64,000 nucleotides of DNA from Streptomyces sp. NBC_00582 (GTDB taxonomy: Bacteria > Actinomycetota > Actinomycetes > Streptomycetales > Streptomycetaceae). Both the position numbers and the translations under genes were made by a program. The stretch is from assembly GCF_036345155.1 (NCBI RefSeq), contig NZ_CP107772.1:2170001-2234000 (forward strand). The letters are read 5' to 3'. Each line of letters begins with the position of its first letter. Within the stretch, counting starts at the first letter, position 1. The notes below the pieces were generated by a model that was given only the letters and a program-made list of their open reading frames with translations, searched no databases and was not told the DNA's origin. Shown here piece after piece: positions 29,700 through 37,463 of this stretch.

Positions 29700-30293
29700 C
29701 TAGTGGGCACGGTCCTGCAGGTGGCGGACGAGGGTGATCAGCGCTTCGGCCGAGGACCTCTCGTCCCGTGCGTCGCAGGTGACGACGGGGGTGTCGTCGA
29801 GCAGGTCCAGTGCTTCGCGCAGGGCCATCTCGTCGCGCAGCGGCGAGCCGTCGAAGTGGTTGACGGCGATGGCGTAGTCGAGTCCGTACTGCTCGATCAG
29901 GTCGATCACGCCGAAGGAGTCGGCGAGTCGCTCGGGGTCGACCAGCACCAGCGCGCCGAGCGCGCCGCGCGCCATGTCCTCCCACATCTGCACGAAACGC
30001 TGCTGGCCCGGCGTTCCGAACAGGTACAGCACGACGCGGTCACTGATGGTCAGACGTCCGAAGTCCATGGCGACCGTGGTGGTGGTCTTGCCCTGGACTC
30101 CCTTGAGGTCGTCGACGGACTCGGCGGCCCGCGTCATCGTCTCCTCGGTGGACAGCGGTTCGATCTCGGAGATCGCCCCGATGAACGTGGTCTTGCCCAC
30201 CGCGAAGTGGCCCACGACGAGGATCTTGACCGCCGTCTGGGTCGCGCCCTCACGGACGTACGCCTTCTCATCCAAACTTGGCCCTGAGACCAT
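29700..30293 (-). CDS. cvnD: conservon Ras-like GTPase CvnD
   Basis: The 197-residue GTPase has P-loop GHFAVGKTT (about 28-36), a G2 Thr region and G3-like LFGTPGQQRF. NHFDG takes the NKxD place, which departs from the canonical motif as in other conservon (MglA-like) GTPases. It acts with CvnA-C in a membrane-proximal complex resembling eukaryotic G-protein signalling. The start overlaps the cvnC end by 26 bp. Confidence 0.92.
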   Translation of the reverse strand: MVSGPSLDEKAYVREGATQTAVKILVVGHFAVGKTTFIGAISEIEPLSTEETMTRAAESVDDLKGVQGKTTTTVAMDFGRLTISDRVVLYLFGTPGQQRFVQMWEDMARGALGALVLVDPERLADSFGVIDLIEQYGLDYAIAVNHFDGSPLRDEMALREALDLLDDTPVVTCDARDERSSAEALITLVRHLQDRAH

Positions 30294-30645
30294 TCAGCAC
30301 CTCCTCCAGGATCTCCCTGTCGGCGAGCGGGGCCCGCTGGACGGGCGGGCGGGTGACGAGGTAACCGCCTTCGGTGAGGGCGGCGAGGAGGATCTTCACG
30401 ACACCGAGGGGCAGTTGGGTGTGGCCCGCGATCTCGGCGACGGAGAGGTAGCCGGCCGAGCACAGGTCGAGCAGGTTCTGCTCCTCGGGCGACAACCGGG
30501 TGGGCCGCTGCTGCCGGTCGGCGGCGGCCGTGACGAGGGTGATGAGGGAGAGCTTGTCCTCGTCGGGGAGTCCGCGTCCCTTGGTGATGACGTACGGACG
30601 CACTAACTCCGGCGTCTGGGGCTCCAGTTCGTCGAAACCGGTCAT
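30268..30645 (-). CDS. cvnC: conservon DUF742 protein CvnC
   Basis: The 125-residue DUF742 protein carries VRPYVITKGRG near the N terminus and a winged-helix-like C-terminal half (YLSVAEIAGHTQLPLGVVKI). It is the third conservon component; in other strains it interacts with the kinase-like CvnA and GTPase CvnD. The ATGA overlap with cvnB indicates coupling. Confidence 0.92.
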   Translation of the reverse strand: MTGFDELEPQTPELVRPYVITKGRGLPDEDKLSLITLVTAAADRQQRPTRLSPEEQNLLDLCSAGYLSVAEIAGHTQLPLGVVKILLAALTEGGYLVTRPPVQRAPLADREILEEVLNGLRAKFG

Positions 30646-31043
30646 GACCGCACGCCGAGGTTCTCGCGCGGCGGCGTCGTCAGGGCCTTGCCGAGCTGGC
30701 CGACGAGCTGCTGCATACGGAAGGTGATGTCCTGCATGTCGACGTCGGGGGAGGCGGAGACGCCGAGGTAGGCGCCCTCACCGGCGGAGATGAGGAAGAC
30801 CCAGCCCCCGTCGAACTCGACCAGCGTCTGCCGCCACTTCTGGCTGTGGTCCTCGCAGAAGAAGGCGAGTGAGCGGCTGAGGGACTGCACCCCGCTCATG
30901 GCGGCGGCCACGCGGTCCGCGTCGTCCTTGCCGATGTCCTGCGTCCGGGCCATCAACAGGCCGTCGGCGGAGATCAGGACGGCGTGCAGGGCCCCGGGAA
31001 TCTCCAGGGCGCTGTCAAGCATCCATGACAGATCGTCGTTCAC
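30642..31043 (-). CDS. cvnB: conservon roadblock/LC7 protein CvnB
   Basis: The 133-residue roadblock/LC7 domain begins DLSWMLDSALEIPGALHAVL and has SADGLLMA and MSGVQSLSR. Roadblock proteins act as GTPase-activating or scaffolding partners for Ras-like GTPases, here CvnD. It overlaps cvnA (ATGA) upstream and cvnC downstream. Confidence 0.93.
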   Translation of the reverse strand: MNDDLSWMLDSALEIPGALHAVLISADGLLMARTQDIGKDDADRVAAAMSGVQSLSRSLAFFCEDHSQKWRQTLVEFDGGWVFLISAGEGAYLGVSASPDVDMQDITFRMQQLVGQLGKALTTPPRENLGVRS

Positions 31044-32209
31044 GAGAACTCATGCCCTTCGCTGCTTGCACCACGGGTGCTGCTCGACTGTTCCGCGGGG
31101 TCCGTCTGCGTGGCCCGGCCGGACCGGGTGCCGCGCTGGAAGGCGCCCATGATCGCCGCCGTCTCCGCGCCGGAGCGGGTGGGGCCGGAGCCGTTCGACG
31201 CGCTGCCGGGCACGATGGCCATCGGCCGCTTGCGGCGGCGCTTGGGCAGTCCGTCGGAGGTGGTGCCGATGGCCACCGGGGCCTCGGGGCCGGTGGCCGG
31301 GGTGGCCGTCACGGTGGGCGCGACCGGGGCCGGCTCCTTCTGCTCGGGTGCCGAGGTGAGCAGGTCGTGCGGCAGGAGAAGGACCGCGCGGACACCGCCG
31401 TACGGGGAGGAGGAGTCCACGGACACCTCGAACCCGAAGCGCTCGCTGAGCACGCCGATCACGGCGAAGCCGAACTGCGGCGGGTTGCCGAGGGCGGAGA
31501 CGCCGGAGACGCGCTCGCTGGTGAGGAGTTTCTCGGCGCGTGCCCGTTCCTCGTCGTTCATTCCGACACCGGCGTCGTCGACGACGATGCAAATGCCCTT
31601 GGGCACGGTGCGGATGTTGATTTCGACGACGGTGTCCGGGCTGGAATAGCTGGTGGCGTTGTCGAGGAGTTCGGCGAGGGCCAGGGCGACCGGTTCGACG
31701 GCGCGGCTGGTGATGCCGAAGTCGACCTGCGAGAGAATTTCCACCCGCCGGTAATGGCGGACCCTGCCCTGGGCGCTGCGGACGACGTCGTAAACGGACG
31801 CGACATCGCGCTGACGTCCGAGCCAGCCGTCGCACAGGACGGCGATGGACTGGGCGCGTCGGCCGAACTGGGAGTTCGTGTGGTCGATCTCCAGCAGGTC
31901 CTGGAGGATGACCGACTCACCGTATTTGTTCTGCAGCCGGGAGACAATCAACTGCTGTTCCGCGGCGAGGCCCTGGAGGGTCCGCATGGCGGACTTCAGG
32001 ACGGTTTTCGTAGCCTCTTCGGCTCTTTCCTGAGCTGCCTCGACGGATTTCGCGTACCCGTTCTCGAGCTCGGCGTGGCGAGCCCGGACATCTGCGAACT
32101 CCTGCCTTAACGTCCGCGCCGCCCTGCGCTGGCGAACTATGACGGCGACTGCGACGAGTACGGCGACGAGGAGAGCCCAGAGTACCGGGTTCTGTATGTA
32201 ATCAGTCAT
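31040..32209 (-). CDS. cvnA: conservon sensor-kinase-like protein CvnA
   Basis: The 389-residue protein has one N-terminal membrane helix (LWALLVAVLVAVAVIV), a helical/coiled segment and a histidine-kinase ATPase domain with N-box LAELLDNATSYS and G1 DDAGVGMND. The C-terminal 100 residues are Pro/Ala-rich. Conservon CvnA proteins resemble sensor kinases but often lack the usual phosphoacceptor His. The start at 32209 follows GAAGAGAG; the longer frame to 32395 is unlikely. First gene of the cvnABCD-P450 operon. Confidence 0.92.
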   Translation of the reverse strand: MTDYIQNPVLWALLVAVLVAVAVIVRQRRAARTLRQEFADVRARHAELENGYAKSVEAAQERAEEATKTVLKSAMRTLQGLAAEQQLIVSRLQNKYGESVILQDLLEIDHTNSQFGRRAQSIAVLCDGWLGRQRDVASVYDVVRSAQGRVRHYRRVEILSQVDFGITSRAVEPVALALAELLDNATSYSSPDTVVEINIRTVPKGICIVVDDAGVGMNDEERARAEKLLTSERVSGVSALGNPPQFGFAVIGVLSERFGFEVSVDSSSPYGGVRAVLLLPHDLLTSAPEQKEPAPVAPTVTATPATGPEAPVAIGTTSDGLPKRRRKRPMAIVPGSASNGSGPTRSGAETAAIMGAFQRGTRSGRATQTDPAEQSSSTRGASSEGHEFS

Positions 32210-32635
32210 AAGACTCTCTTCAGGCGGCCTCGACTGACGGCCAGTTGCTGAATTCCCGTCAATATGCGGGTGGACCGGCGGACCGCCCGCATCGGGGTTG
32301 CCGCCCGGACTGTCCCCGTAGTCGGAGATGTCGTCTTGCACCCATCCGCCCGCTCTACAAGCGAGCGTGATCGTATCACCACAAGAAGACAACACAGACC
32401 GTCAATATGCGGATCCTGCTGAACATTGACGACCCGTCAGTCGTCCTGGGGAGCGCCTCCGGGACGGCCCGCGCGGCGACCGTGACAGAACAAGTGATAA
32501 ACGGGCTTCCGCGACATTCGGGCGAGATCCCAGCAATTGCTGCGGCCGGGAACGCGAAAGCCCGCACCCGGCGGAGGCCGAGTACGGGCATCGAGCACTC
32601 ACCGAGCGGAACCCGCTCGGCACGGAGAGTGAGAG
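32210..32635. promoter_or_regulatory. 426-bp gene-free region upstream of the conservon
   Basis: No convincing gene is seen. The stretch is relatively AT-rich and holds two copies of CGTCAATATGCGG (32257-32269 and 32400-32412), 143 bp apart, which may be binding sites in the cvnA promoter. The tRNA-Leu terminator hairpin lies at its far end. Confidence 0.5.
32602..32620 (-). terminator. tRNA-Leu terminator hairpin
   Basis: CCGAGCGG and CCGCTCGG pair around AAC, 16 bp downstream of the tRNA 3' end. Confidence 0.65.
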
Positions 32636-32720
32636 TGTCCGAGGGGGGACTTGAACCCCCACGCCCGATAAAGGGCACTAGCACCTCAAGCTAGCGCGTC
32701 TGCCATTCCGCCACCCGGAC
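32636..32720 (-). tRNA. tRNA-Leu (anticodon GAG)
   Basis: The 85-nt class II tRNA has a seven-base-pair acceptor stem (GTCCGGG with CTCGGAC, one G-U), a D arm with GGCGGAATGGCAGAC, and anticodon arm CTAGC-TTGAGGT-GCTAG with GAG at the centre. It has the long variable arm of tRNA-Leu and a T arm GGGGGTTCAAGTCCCCC. The discriminator is A; CCA is not encoded. It reads CUC/CUU leucine codons. Confidence 0.96.
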
Positions 32721-32810
32721 AAGGTGTCTGTCGGCCTGCGGGGCGTCCCCGCGGCGACATGGACAACAATACCAAGCTTTCGGAGTGCGTTTCACCTGCA
32801 TATCCGCCCG

Positions 32811-32871
32811 CCGGGCCCCTCCGGCGGGGCCCGGCCGGGGGCGTCACGGGGGGTGACGGACCGGTCACCCC
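32811..32871 (-). terminator. two hairpins after the aldehyde dehydrogenase remnant
   Basis: CCGGGCCCC/GGGGCCCGG (32811-32834, 6-base loop) and GGGGTGAC/GTCACCCC (32850-32871, 6-base loop) stand one after the other, downstream of the minus-strand fragment ending at 32967. They probably once terminated that gene. Confidence 0.6.
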
Positions 32872-32966
32872 GACGCCGGAGCCCGCGCGCGCCGGGATGC
32901 GTCCCGGCGACCGTCCGCGGGGCGGTCGCCGGGTCCTTTCCCGCCGCGCCGGGGCGGGGCGGGGCG

Positions 32967-33352
32967 TCAGGGCATGAGCTGGTACTCCGGGAAGTTCCCG
33001 GGCAGCCTCTCCCCCGCCGGCCCCCGGGTCACCGCGCGCACCATCAGGTCGCCGCCGACGAACGCGCCCCGCCAGGACGCGCCGAAGCCGCCGAAGAGCT
33101 CCTCGCGGTCGCCGCGCGAGCGGGGCCGGCCGTGCCCGACCTTGAACGCGCGGATCTGCGGGGCCAGTCGTCCGTAGGTGGCCCGGTCGTCCGTGGACAG
33201 GGTGGCGACGAACGCGCCGTTGGACGCGTTCATCGCGGCCAGCAGCTCCGCCTCCGTGTCGGCCAGCACGATCGTGTCGACCGGCCCGAACGGCTCCGCG
33301 TGGTGCAGCGGCGAGGACGGCGGCGGACTGAGGAGCGACACGGGGCTGGACG
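32967..33352 (-). pseudogene. aldehyde dehydrogenase, C-terminal fragment
   Basis: The last 125 or so codons look like the C-terminal part of an aldehyde dehydrogenase: [20 protein letters not shown] (the E-x-FGP motif), then [16 protein letters not shown] and a natural-looking end [11 protein letters not shown]. Everything upstream, including the NAD-binding and catalytic Cys regions, is missing; the frame runs into repeats and a SucD fragment. It could not make an active enzyme. Confidence 0.7.
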
Positions 33353-33387
33353 TAGGCCATGGGGATGCGGTCACGCCCTTTCTTCTT

Positions 33388-33471
33388 CGTCCGGTACGGC
33401 GGGCTCCTCGTCCGGTACGGCGGGCTCCTCGTCCCGTACCGCGAACTCCGCGTCCCGTACCGGCGGCGAGG
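33388..33471. repeat. 21-bp tandem repeat, four units
   Basis: The unit CGTCCGGTACGGCGGGCTCCT occurs twice exactly, followed by two diverged copies. It lies between the aldehyde dehydrogenase and SucD fragments and has the same 21-bp period as the permease-linker array. Confidence 0.9.
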
Positions 33472-33609
33472 GCGAGCCGGGCGGTCTCGGTCGGCGTACG
33501 GCCCACCCGGACGCCCGCGGCCTCCAGCGCCTCCTTCTTGGCCTGGGCGGTGCCCGACGCACCGGAGACGATCGCGCTCGCGTGGCCCATGGTCCGGCCC
33601 TCGGGCGCG
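33468..33609 (-). pseudogene. succinyl-CoA ligase alpha subunit (SucD), C-terminal fragment
   Basis: A stretch of about 45 codons reading [20 protein letters not shown] and then [16 protein letters not shown] matches the C-terminal end of succinyl-CoA synthetase alpha subunits (MGHAGAIISGGKGTA...[10 protein letters not shown]). No CoA-binding or phospho-His region is present. It is a fragment left by deletion or transposition. Confidence 0.7.
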
Positions 33610-33617
33610 GTGTCGAC

Positions 33618-33775
33618 CTGATCGGCTGCTACATCATGATCGTGGTGTTCGGATGCGCGTTCTTCTTCAAGGACCCGCCGAAGAACTGGTGGCCGGCCGA
33701 CATCGATCCGCTGACGTACGCCGGCGACGGAACGCACGCCGCGGGAGGGCTCGCACGAGCGGCGCCACCGCCTAG
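33618..33775 (+). pseudogene. fragment of a second OFA-family MFS transporter
   Basis: Plus-strand codons give [20 protein letters not shown] followed by [17 protein letters not shown]. This is the TM6 end and central loop typical of oxalate/formate antiporters, which carry a DPPKNWWP motif. Both sides are truncated. The intact OFA gene at 36063-37403 is a different, minus-strand copy. Confidence 0.65.
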
Positions 33776-33909
33776 GCACATGCCGGATTGGGGGCCCACC
33801 ACGGCGTGGCGGGCCCGATCGGCCTGCCCCGAAAGGCTTCTGTGCAGGCGTCAGATCAGGTGCAGAACCAGCGGGTGCAGGCCCGCCAAGGCCTGCACCC
33901 CGGGAGGAG

Positions 33910-34587
33910 TCAGGACGTGGCGCGGGCGTGGTACGAGCGCCGGGTGTGCTCCGTGTGCTCGCGCATGAGCCGGGTGGCCGTCTGTTCGTCGTGGTCGGAG
34001 ATCGCGTGGATCAGGTCGCGGTGCTCGATCCAGGACTGGTGGCCGCGCTGCCGGGCCACCGGCGTGTAGTACCAGCGCACCCGCCGGTCGACCTGCGCCG
34101 CCAGCTCGGCCAGGACCGCGTTCCCCGCCAACTCCATGATCTTGGCGTGGAAGCGGGCGTTGAGGGCGACGGCGGCGTCCACGTCGTCGCCGGCGACGGC
34201 CCTCTGTCCCTCGGCCTGGATCTCGAGCAGGGCGTCGATACCGGCCGCGTCCACGCGCGCGGCCGCGAGACGGGCCGCCTCCGCCTCCAACAGGGTGCGG
34301 ACGGTGAGGAGTTGGTCCGCCTCCTCCTCGGTCGGCTCGTGCACGAACGCGCCCTGCGCGGGCCTGAGGTCCACCCAGCCCTCGGTGTTGAGCCGCTGCA
34401 GCGCCTCGCGCACCGGCTGGCGGGAGACTCCGAGATGGTTCGCCAGCTCGCTCTCGACGAGGTGCTGACCCGGCTGGAGGGCACGGGTGGTGATGAGCTC
34501 GAGCAGCGCCTCGTAGACACGGTCGCGCAGCGGGCCTGGCCGTTCGAGCTTGGGTACCGCACCCTGCGGCAGTCCTGTCGACAACAT
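33910..34587 (-). CDS. GntR-family regulator with FCD domain
   Basis: The 225-residue protein has a winged helix ([18 protein letters not shown], then [20 protein letters not shown]) and an FCD ligand domain with [16 protein letters not shown] and a late [20 protein letters not shown]. The start at 34587 has GGAGGGG upstream. It lies between the fragment zone and the KAS III/OFA transporter genes; regulation of oxalate or formate genes is a reasonable guess. Confidence 0.88.
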   Translation of the reverse strand: MLSTGLPQGAVPKLERPGPLRDRVYEALLELITTRALQPGQHLVESELANHLGVSRQPVREALQRLNTEGWVDLRPAQGAFVHEPTEEEADQLLTVRTLLEAEAARLAAARVDAAGIDALLEIQAEGQRAVAGDDVDAAVALNARFHAKIMELAGNAVLAELAAQVDRRVRWYYTPVARQRGHQSWIEHRDLIHAISDHDEQTATRLMREHTEHTRRSYHARATS

Positions 34588-34688
34588 CGGTCGGTTCCCC
34601 TCCTGGGCAGCGCCGGGCAGCAACAGCCGGCCGGAAAAGCCACGAATGCGAAAGACGTAGGGAGTCACTGTAGGGGTCACTGCATGGA

Positions 34689-34708
34689 GCCGACCGCATG
34701 CAGTCGGC
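34689..34708. promoter_or_regulatory. inverted repeat upstream of GntR gene
   Basis: GCCGAC and GTCGGC flank CGCATGCA; two GTCACTG direct repeats lie just beside it (34662-34681). Possible operator for the GntR regulator 100 bp away. The KAS III 3' end also has a weak GC hairpin at 34774-34791. Confidence 0.35.
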
Positions 34709-34824
34709 TGTGTACTGCGTACTGTCTACAGCCGAGCATCGATTGTCTTTCGTCTACGGTCTACGGCGCACCGTGGCCGGCCCCGGGGCCAGTCGGACGC
34801 GTCACACCCCCGTCGGCAAGCCGC

Positions 34825-35772
34825 TCACGGGCAGCGTACGACCTGTCCCGCGTACGAGAGGTTGCCGCCGAAGCCGAACAGCAGCACCGGATCCCCCGTG
34901 GAGATGGCGCCCTGCTCGACCAGCTTGGAGAAGGCGAGCGGGATGCTGGCGGCGGAGGTGTTCCCCGAAGCGGTGACATCGCGGGCGACCACCGCGTTGA
35001 CGGCGCCGATCTTCTGGGCGAGCGGCTCGATGATCCGCAGGTTCGCCTGGTGCAGCACGACGGCGGCGAGGTCCTCGGGGCGCAGTCCTGCCCGCTCGCA
35101 GGCCTGGCGGGCGAGCGGCGGAAGCTGGGTGGTGGCCCACCGGTAGACGCTCTGGCCCTCCTGGGCGAACCGCGCCGGCTGTCCCTCGATGCGTACCGCG
35201 TGACCCATCTCGGGCACCGACCCCCACAGCACGGGCGCGATCCCGGGCTCGGTGCCGTCGGGACAGGCCTCGACGACAGCGGCGCCCGCCCCGTCGCCGA
35301 CGAGGACGCACGTCGTACGGTCGGACCAGTCCGTCACCTCGGACATCTTGTCGGCGCCGATGACCAGGGCGCGGGTGGCGGCGCCCGCGCGGACGGTGTG
35401 GTCGGCGGTGGCCAGGGCGTGGGTGAAACCGGCGCACACGACGTTGACGTCCATGGCGGCGGGGCGCGGGATGCCGAGGCGGGCGGCGACGCGGGCGGCC
35501 ATGTTGGGCGAGCGGTCGACGGCGGTCGAGGTGGCGACCAGCACCAGGTCGATGTCGGCGGGGGCGAGCCCGGCGGCCGCGAGCGCCTTGGCGGCGGCGT
35601 GCCCGGCCAGCTCGTCGACGGGCTCGTCGGGGCCGGCGATGTGTCGGGTGTGGATGCCCACCCGGCTCCTGATCCACTCGTCACTGGTGTCGACCAGGCC
35701 CGCCAGCTCCTCGTTGGTGAGCACCTTGGCGGGCTGGTAGTGGCCGACGGCGGCGATGCGTGAGCCGTTCAT
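34825..35772 (-). CDS. 3-oxoacyl-ACP synthase III (KAS III/FabH-like)
   Basis: The 315-residue thiolase-fold enzyme has the complete catalytic triad: Cys in NVVCAGFTHA, His in VVLHQANLRIIE and Asn in TASGNTSAAS. Family members start fatty acid or polyketide chains by condensing acyl-CoA with malonyl-ACP; this stand-alone copy, not in the fab cluster, may make a special acyl group. ATG 35772 has GAGGGGG upstream. It lies between the GntR regulator and the OFA transporter pair, all on the minus strand. Confidence 0.9.
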   Translation of the reverse strand: MNGSRIAAVGHYQPAKVLTNEELAGLVDTSDEWIRSRVGIHTRHIAGPDEPVDELAGHAAAKALAAAGLAPADIDLVLVATSTAVDRSPNMAARVAARLGIPRPAAMDVNVVCAGFTHALATADHTVRAGAATRALVIGADKMSEVTDWSDRTTCVLVGDGAGAAVVEACPDGTEPGIAPVLWGSVPEMGHAVRIEGQPARFAQEGQSVYRWATTQLPPLARQACERAGLRPEDLAAVVLHQANLRIIEPLAQKIGAVNAVVARDVTASGNTSAASIPLAFSKLVEQGAISTGDPVLLFGFGGNLSYAGQVVRCP

Positions 35773-35826
35773 GTGGGGGTCCCCCTCGTTGCCTTGGGTA
35801 GCGGGATCCACCAGTCTGATCAGTGA

Positions 35827-35932
35827 CTCACGGGTACGGGGACAGGTGTTGCGACAGGAAACGGGCGCCGGGGTTGTCGGCTTCCCTCTAACCCTCGGAC
35901 GCCCGAACACTTCCCGAACACCTGCCCGTGAG
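35827..35932. promoter_or_regulatory. long split inverted repeat
   Basis: CTCACGGG + CAGGTGTT (35827-35834, 35843-35850) is mirrored by AACACCTG + CCCGTGAG (35917-35932) across 66 bp. It lies between the MFS small subunit stop and the KAS III start; it could fold the leader RNA of KAS III or mark a deletion or insertion scar. Confidence 0.45.
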
Positions 35933-35944
35933 CAGCGCGAACGA

Positions 35945-36088
35945 CTAGCCGGTGAAGAGCTTCGTCGCCTTCTGCACGAGCTCGTACAGTCCGTAGGCGA
36001 GCGGGGCACCCACCCACAGCCAGGCGAACGCGATGAGCGGCCTGCGGTCCGGCTCGGGCGGACTAGGACTGCTGTCGGGCTGCGACAT
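35945..36088 (-). CDS. MFS transporter small subunit (47 residues)
   Basis: MSQPDSSPSPPEPDRRPLIA is followed by one membrane helix (FAWLWVGAPLAYGLYEL) and a basic end KATKLFTG. Such one-helix peptides follow OFA-type MFS genes and are annotated as the transporter's small subunit. AAGGAGG lies six bases before the ATG. The start lies inside the OFA gene's last codons (26-bp overlap). Confidence 0.8.
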   Translation of the reverse strand: MSQPDSSPSPPEPDRRPLIAFAWLWVGAPLAYGLYELVQKATKLFTG

Positions 36089-37403
36089 CGGCGGCCTCCT
36101 TCGTCGGGGCGGGCACGTGGTGGCGGGCGGCGACGGGGCGGACGAGCTCGTTGGCGACGAAGCCGACGGCGAGCAGCCCGATCATGATGAACAGGGACAG
36201 GGAGTAGAGGTCCGCGCCGTGCTTGCCGGCCTCCTCCTGGCGGTCGGCGATCCAGTTGACGATCAGCGGTCCGAGGACGCCGGCCGTGGACCAGGCGGTG
36301 AGCAGCCGGCCGTGGATCGCGCCGACCTGGTACGTCCCGAAGAGGTCCTTCAGGTAGGCGGGGACGGTCGCGAAGCCGCCGCCGTAGAAGGAGAGGATCA
36401 CCAGGGCGCACAGGATGAACAGCGGTTTGGAGGAGTCCCCGAACAGGGCGATGAGCGCGTACATCAGCGCGCCGACGCCCAGATAGAGGCGGTAGATGTT
36501 CTTGCGGCCGATCAGGTCGGAGGTGGACGACCAGCCGATGCGGCCCGCCATGTTGGCCGCCGACAGCAGGGCGACGAAGCCGGCCGCCGCGGTCGCCGAC
36601 ACCGTTGTCGAGCTGTCGGCGAAGAAGTCCGTGATCATCGGGGCGGCCTTCTCCAGGATGCCGATGCCGGCGGTCACGTTCATGCACAGGACGATCCACA
36701 GGCACCAGAACTGGGGGGTGCGCACCGCCGAGCGGGCCGAGACCTGTACGCCGGTGATGCCGCTCGGTCCCGTGCTCGGCTCGTCGGCGGCCGTCCGGGC
36801 GGTGCGCGGCACCCGGACCAGCAGCACGCCTAGGGTCATAAAGACTGCATACGATATTCCGTGGACGAGGAACGCGAGCGCGATCCCGGAGTGGTCGGCG
36901 CCGAAGGACTCCAGCATCTGGGCCGACCAGGGCGAGGCGATGAGCGCGCCGCCGCCGAAGCCCATGATGGCGATGCCGGTGGCCATGCCGGGCCGGTCGG
37001 GGAACCACTTGATCAGGGTGGACACGGGCGAGATGTAGCCGATGCCCAGGCCGATGCCGCCGACGAAGCCGTAGCCGAGGACGATCAGCCAGTACTGCTC
37101 GGTGGCGGCCCCCAGGGCGGCGATCAGGAAGCCGGAGGAGAAGCAGACGAGGGCGACCGTCATCGCCCAGCGCGGCCCCTTGCGCTCGACGAGCGTGCCG
37201 CCGAACGCGGCGGACAGGCCGAGCATGACGATGGCGAGCTGGAAGGGCAGCGCGCTCTGGGTGCCGCTGAGGCCGAGCGCGGATTCCAGCGGCGGCTTGA
37301 ACACGGACCAGGCGTAGGCCTGGCCGATGGAGAGGTGGACCGAGAGGGCGGCCGGGGGCACGAGCCAGCGGCTCCAGCCGGGCGGTGCGACAGGGGGACT
37401 CAT
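36063..37403 (-). CDS. OFA-family (oxalate/formate antiporter-like) MFS transporter
   Basis: The 446-residue protein has 12 membrane segments. OFA features include SIGQAYAWSVFKPPLE in TM1, GYGFVGGIGLGIGYISPVST and LIKWFPDRPGMATGIAIMG, with an aromatic-rich TM11 region. It would exchange oxalate for formate or carry a related carboxylate. It is followed by its small subunit and flanked by FdhD and a formate dehydrogenase remnant. A short run of non-preferred codons (GGA ATA TCG TAT GCA GTC TTT) occurs near 36842-36862, coinciding with a GTATGCAG word. Start ATG 37403. Confidence 0.9.
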   Translation of the reverse strand: MSPPVAPPGWSRWLVPPAALSVHLSIGQAYAWSVFKPPLESALGLSGTQSALPFQLAIVMLGLSAAFGGTLVERKGPRWAMTVALVCFSSGFLIAALGAATEQYWLIVLGYGFVGGIGLGIGYISPVSTLIKWFPDRPGMATGIAIMGFGGGALIASPWSAQMLESFGADHSGIALAFLVHGISYAVFMTLGVLLVRVPRTARTAADEPSTGPSGITGVQVSARSAVRTPQFWCLWIVLCMNVTAGIGILEKAAPMITDFFADSSTTVSATAAAGFVALLSAANMAGRIGWSSTSDLIGRKNIYRLYLGVGALMYALIALFGDSSKPLFILCALVILSFYGGGFATVPAYLKDLFGTYQVGAIHGRLLTAWSTAGVLGPLIVNWIADRQEEAGKHGADLYSLSLFIMIGLLAVGFVANELVRPVAARHHVPAPTKEAADVAARQQS

Positions 37404-37463
37404 GAACACCGAACGGTAGGAAGGATCACGGGGGTTGAGAAGGCGGCGCGTCGACCGTATGCG

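Noticed and set aside
32636..32720. Integrated element bordered by tRNA-Leu
   Set aside because: No integrase gene and no second copy of the tRNA 3' end were found in the window, although nearby gene fragments suggest past rearrangement.
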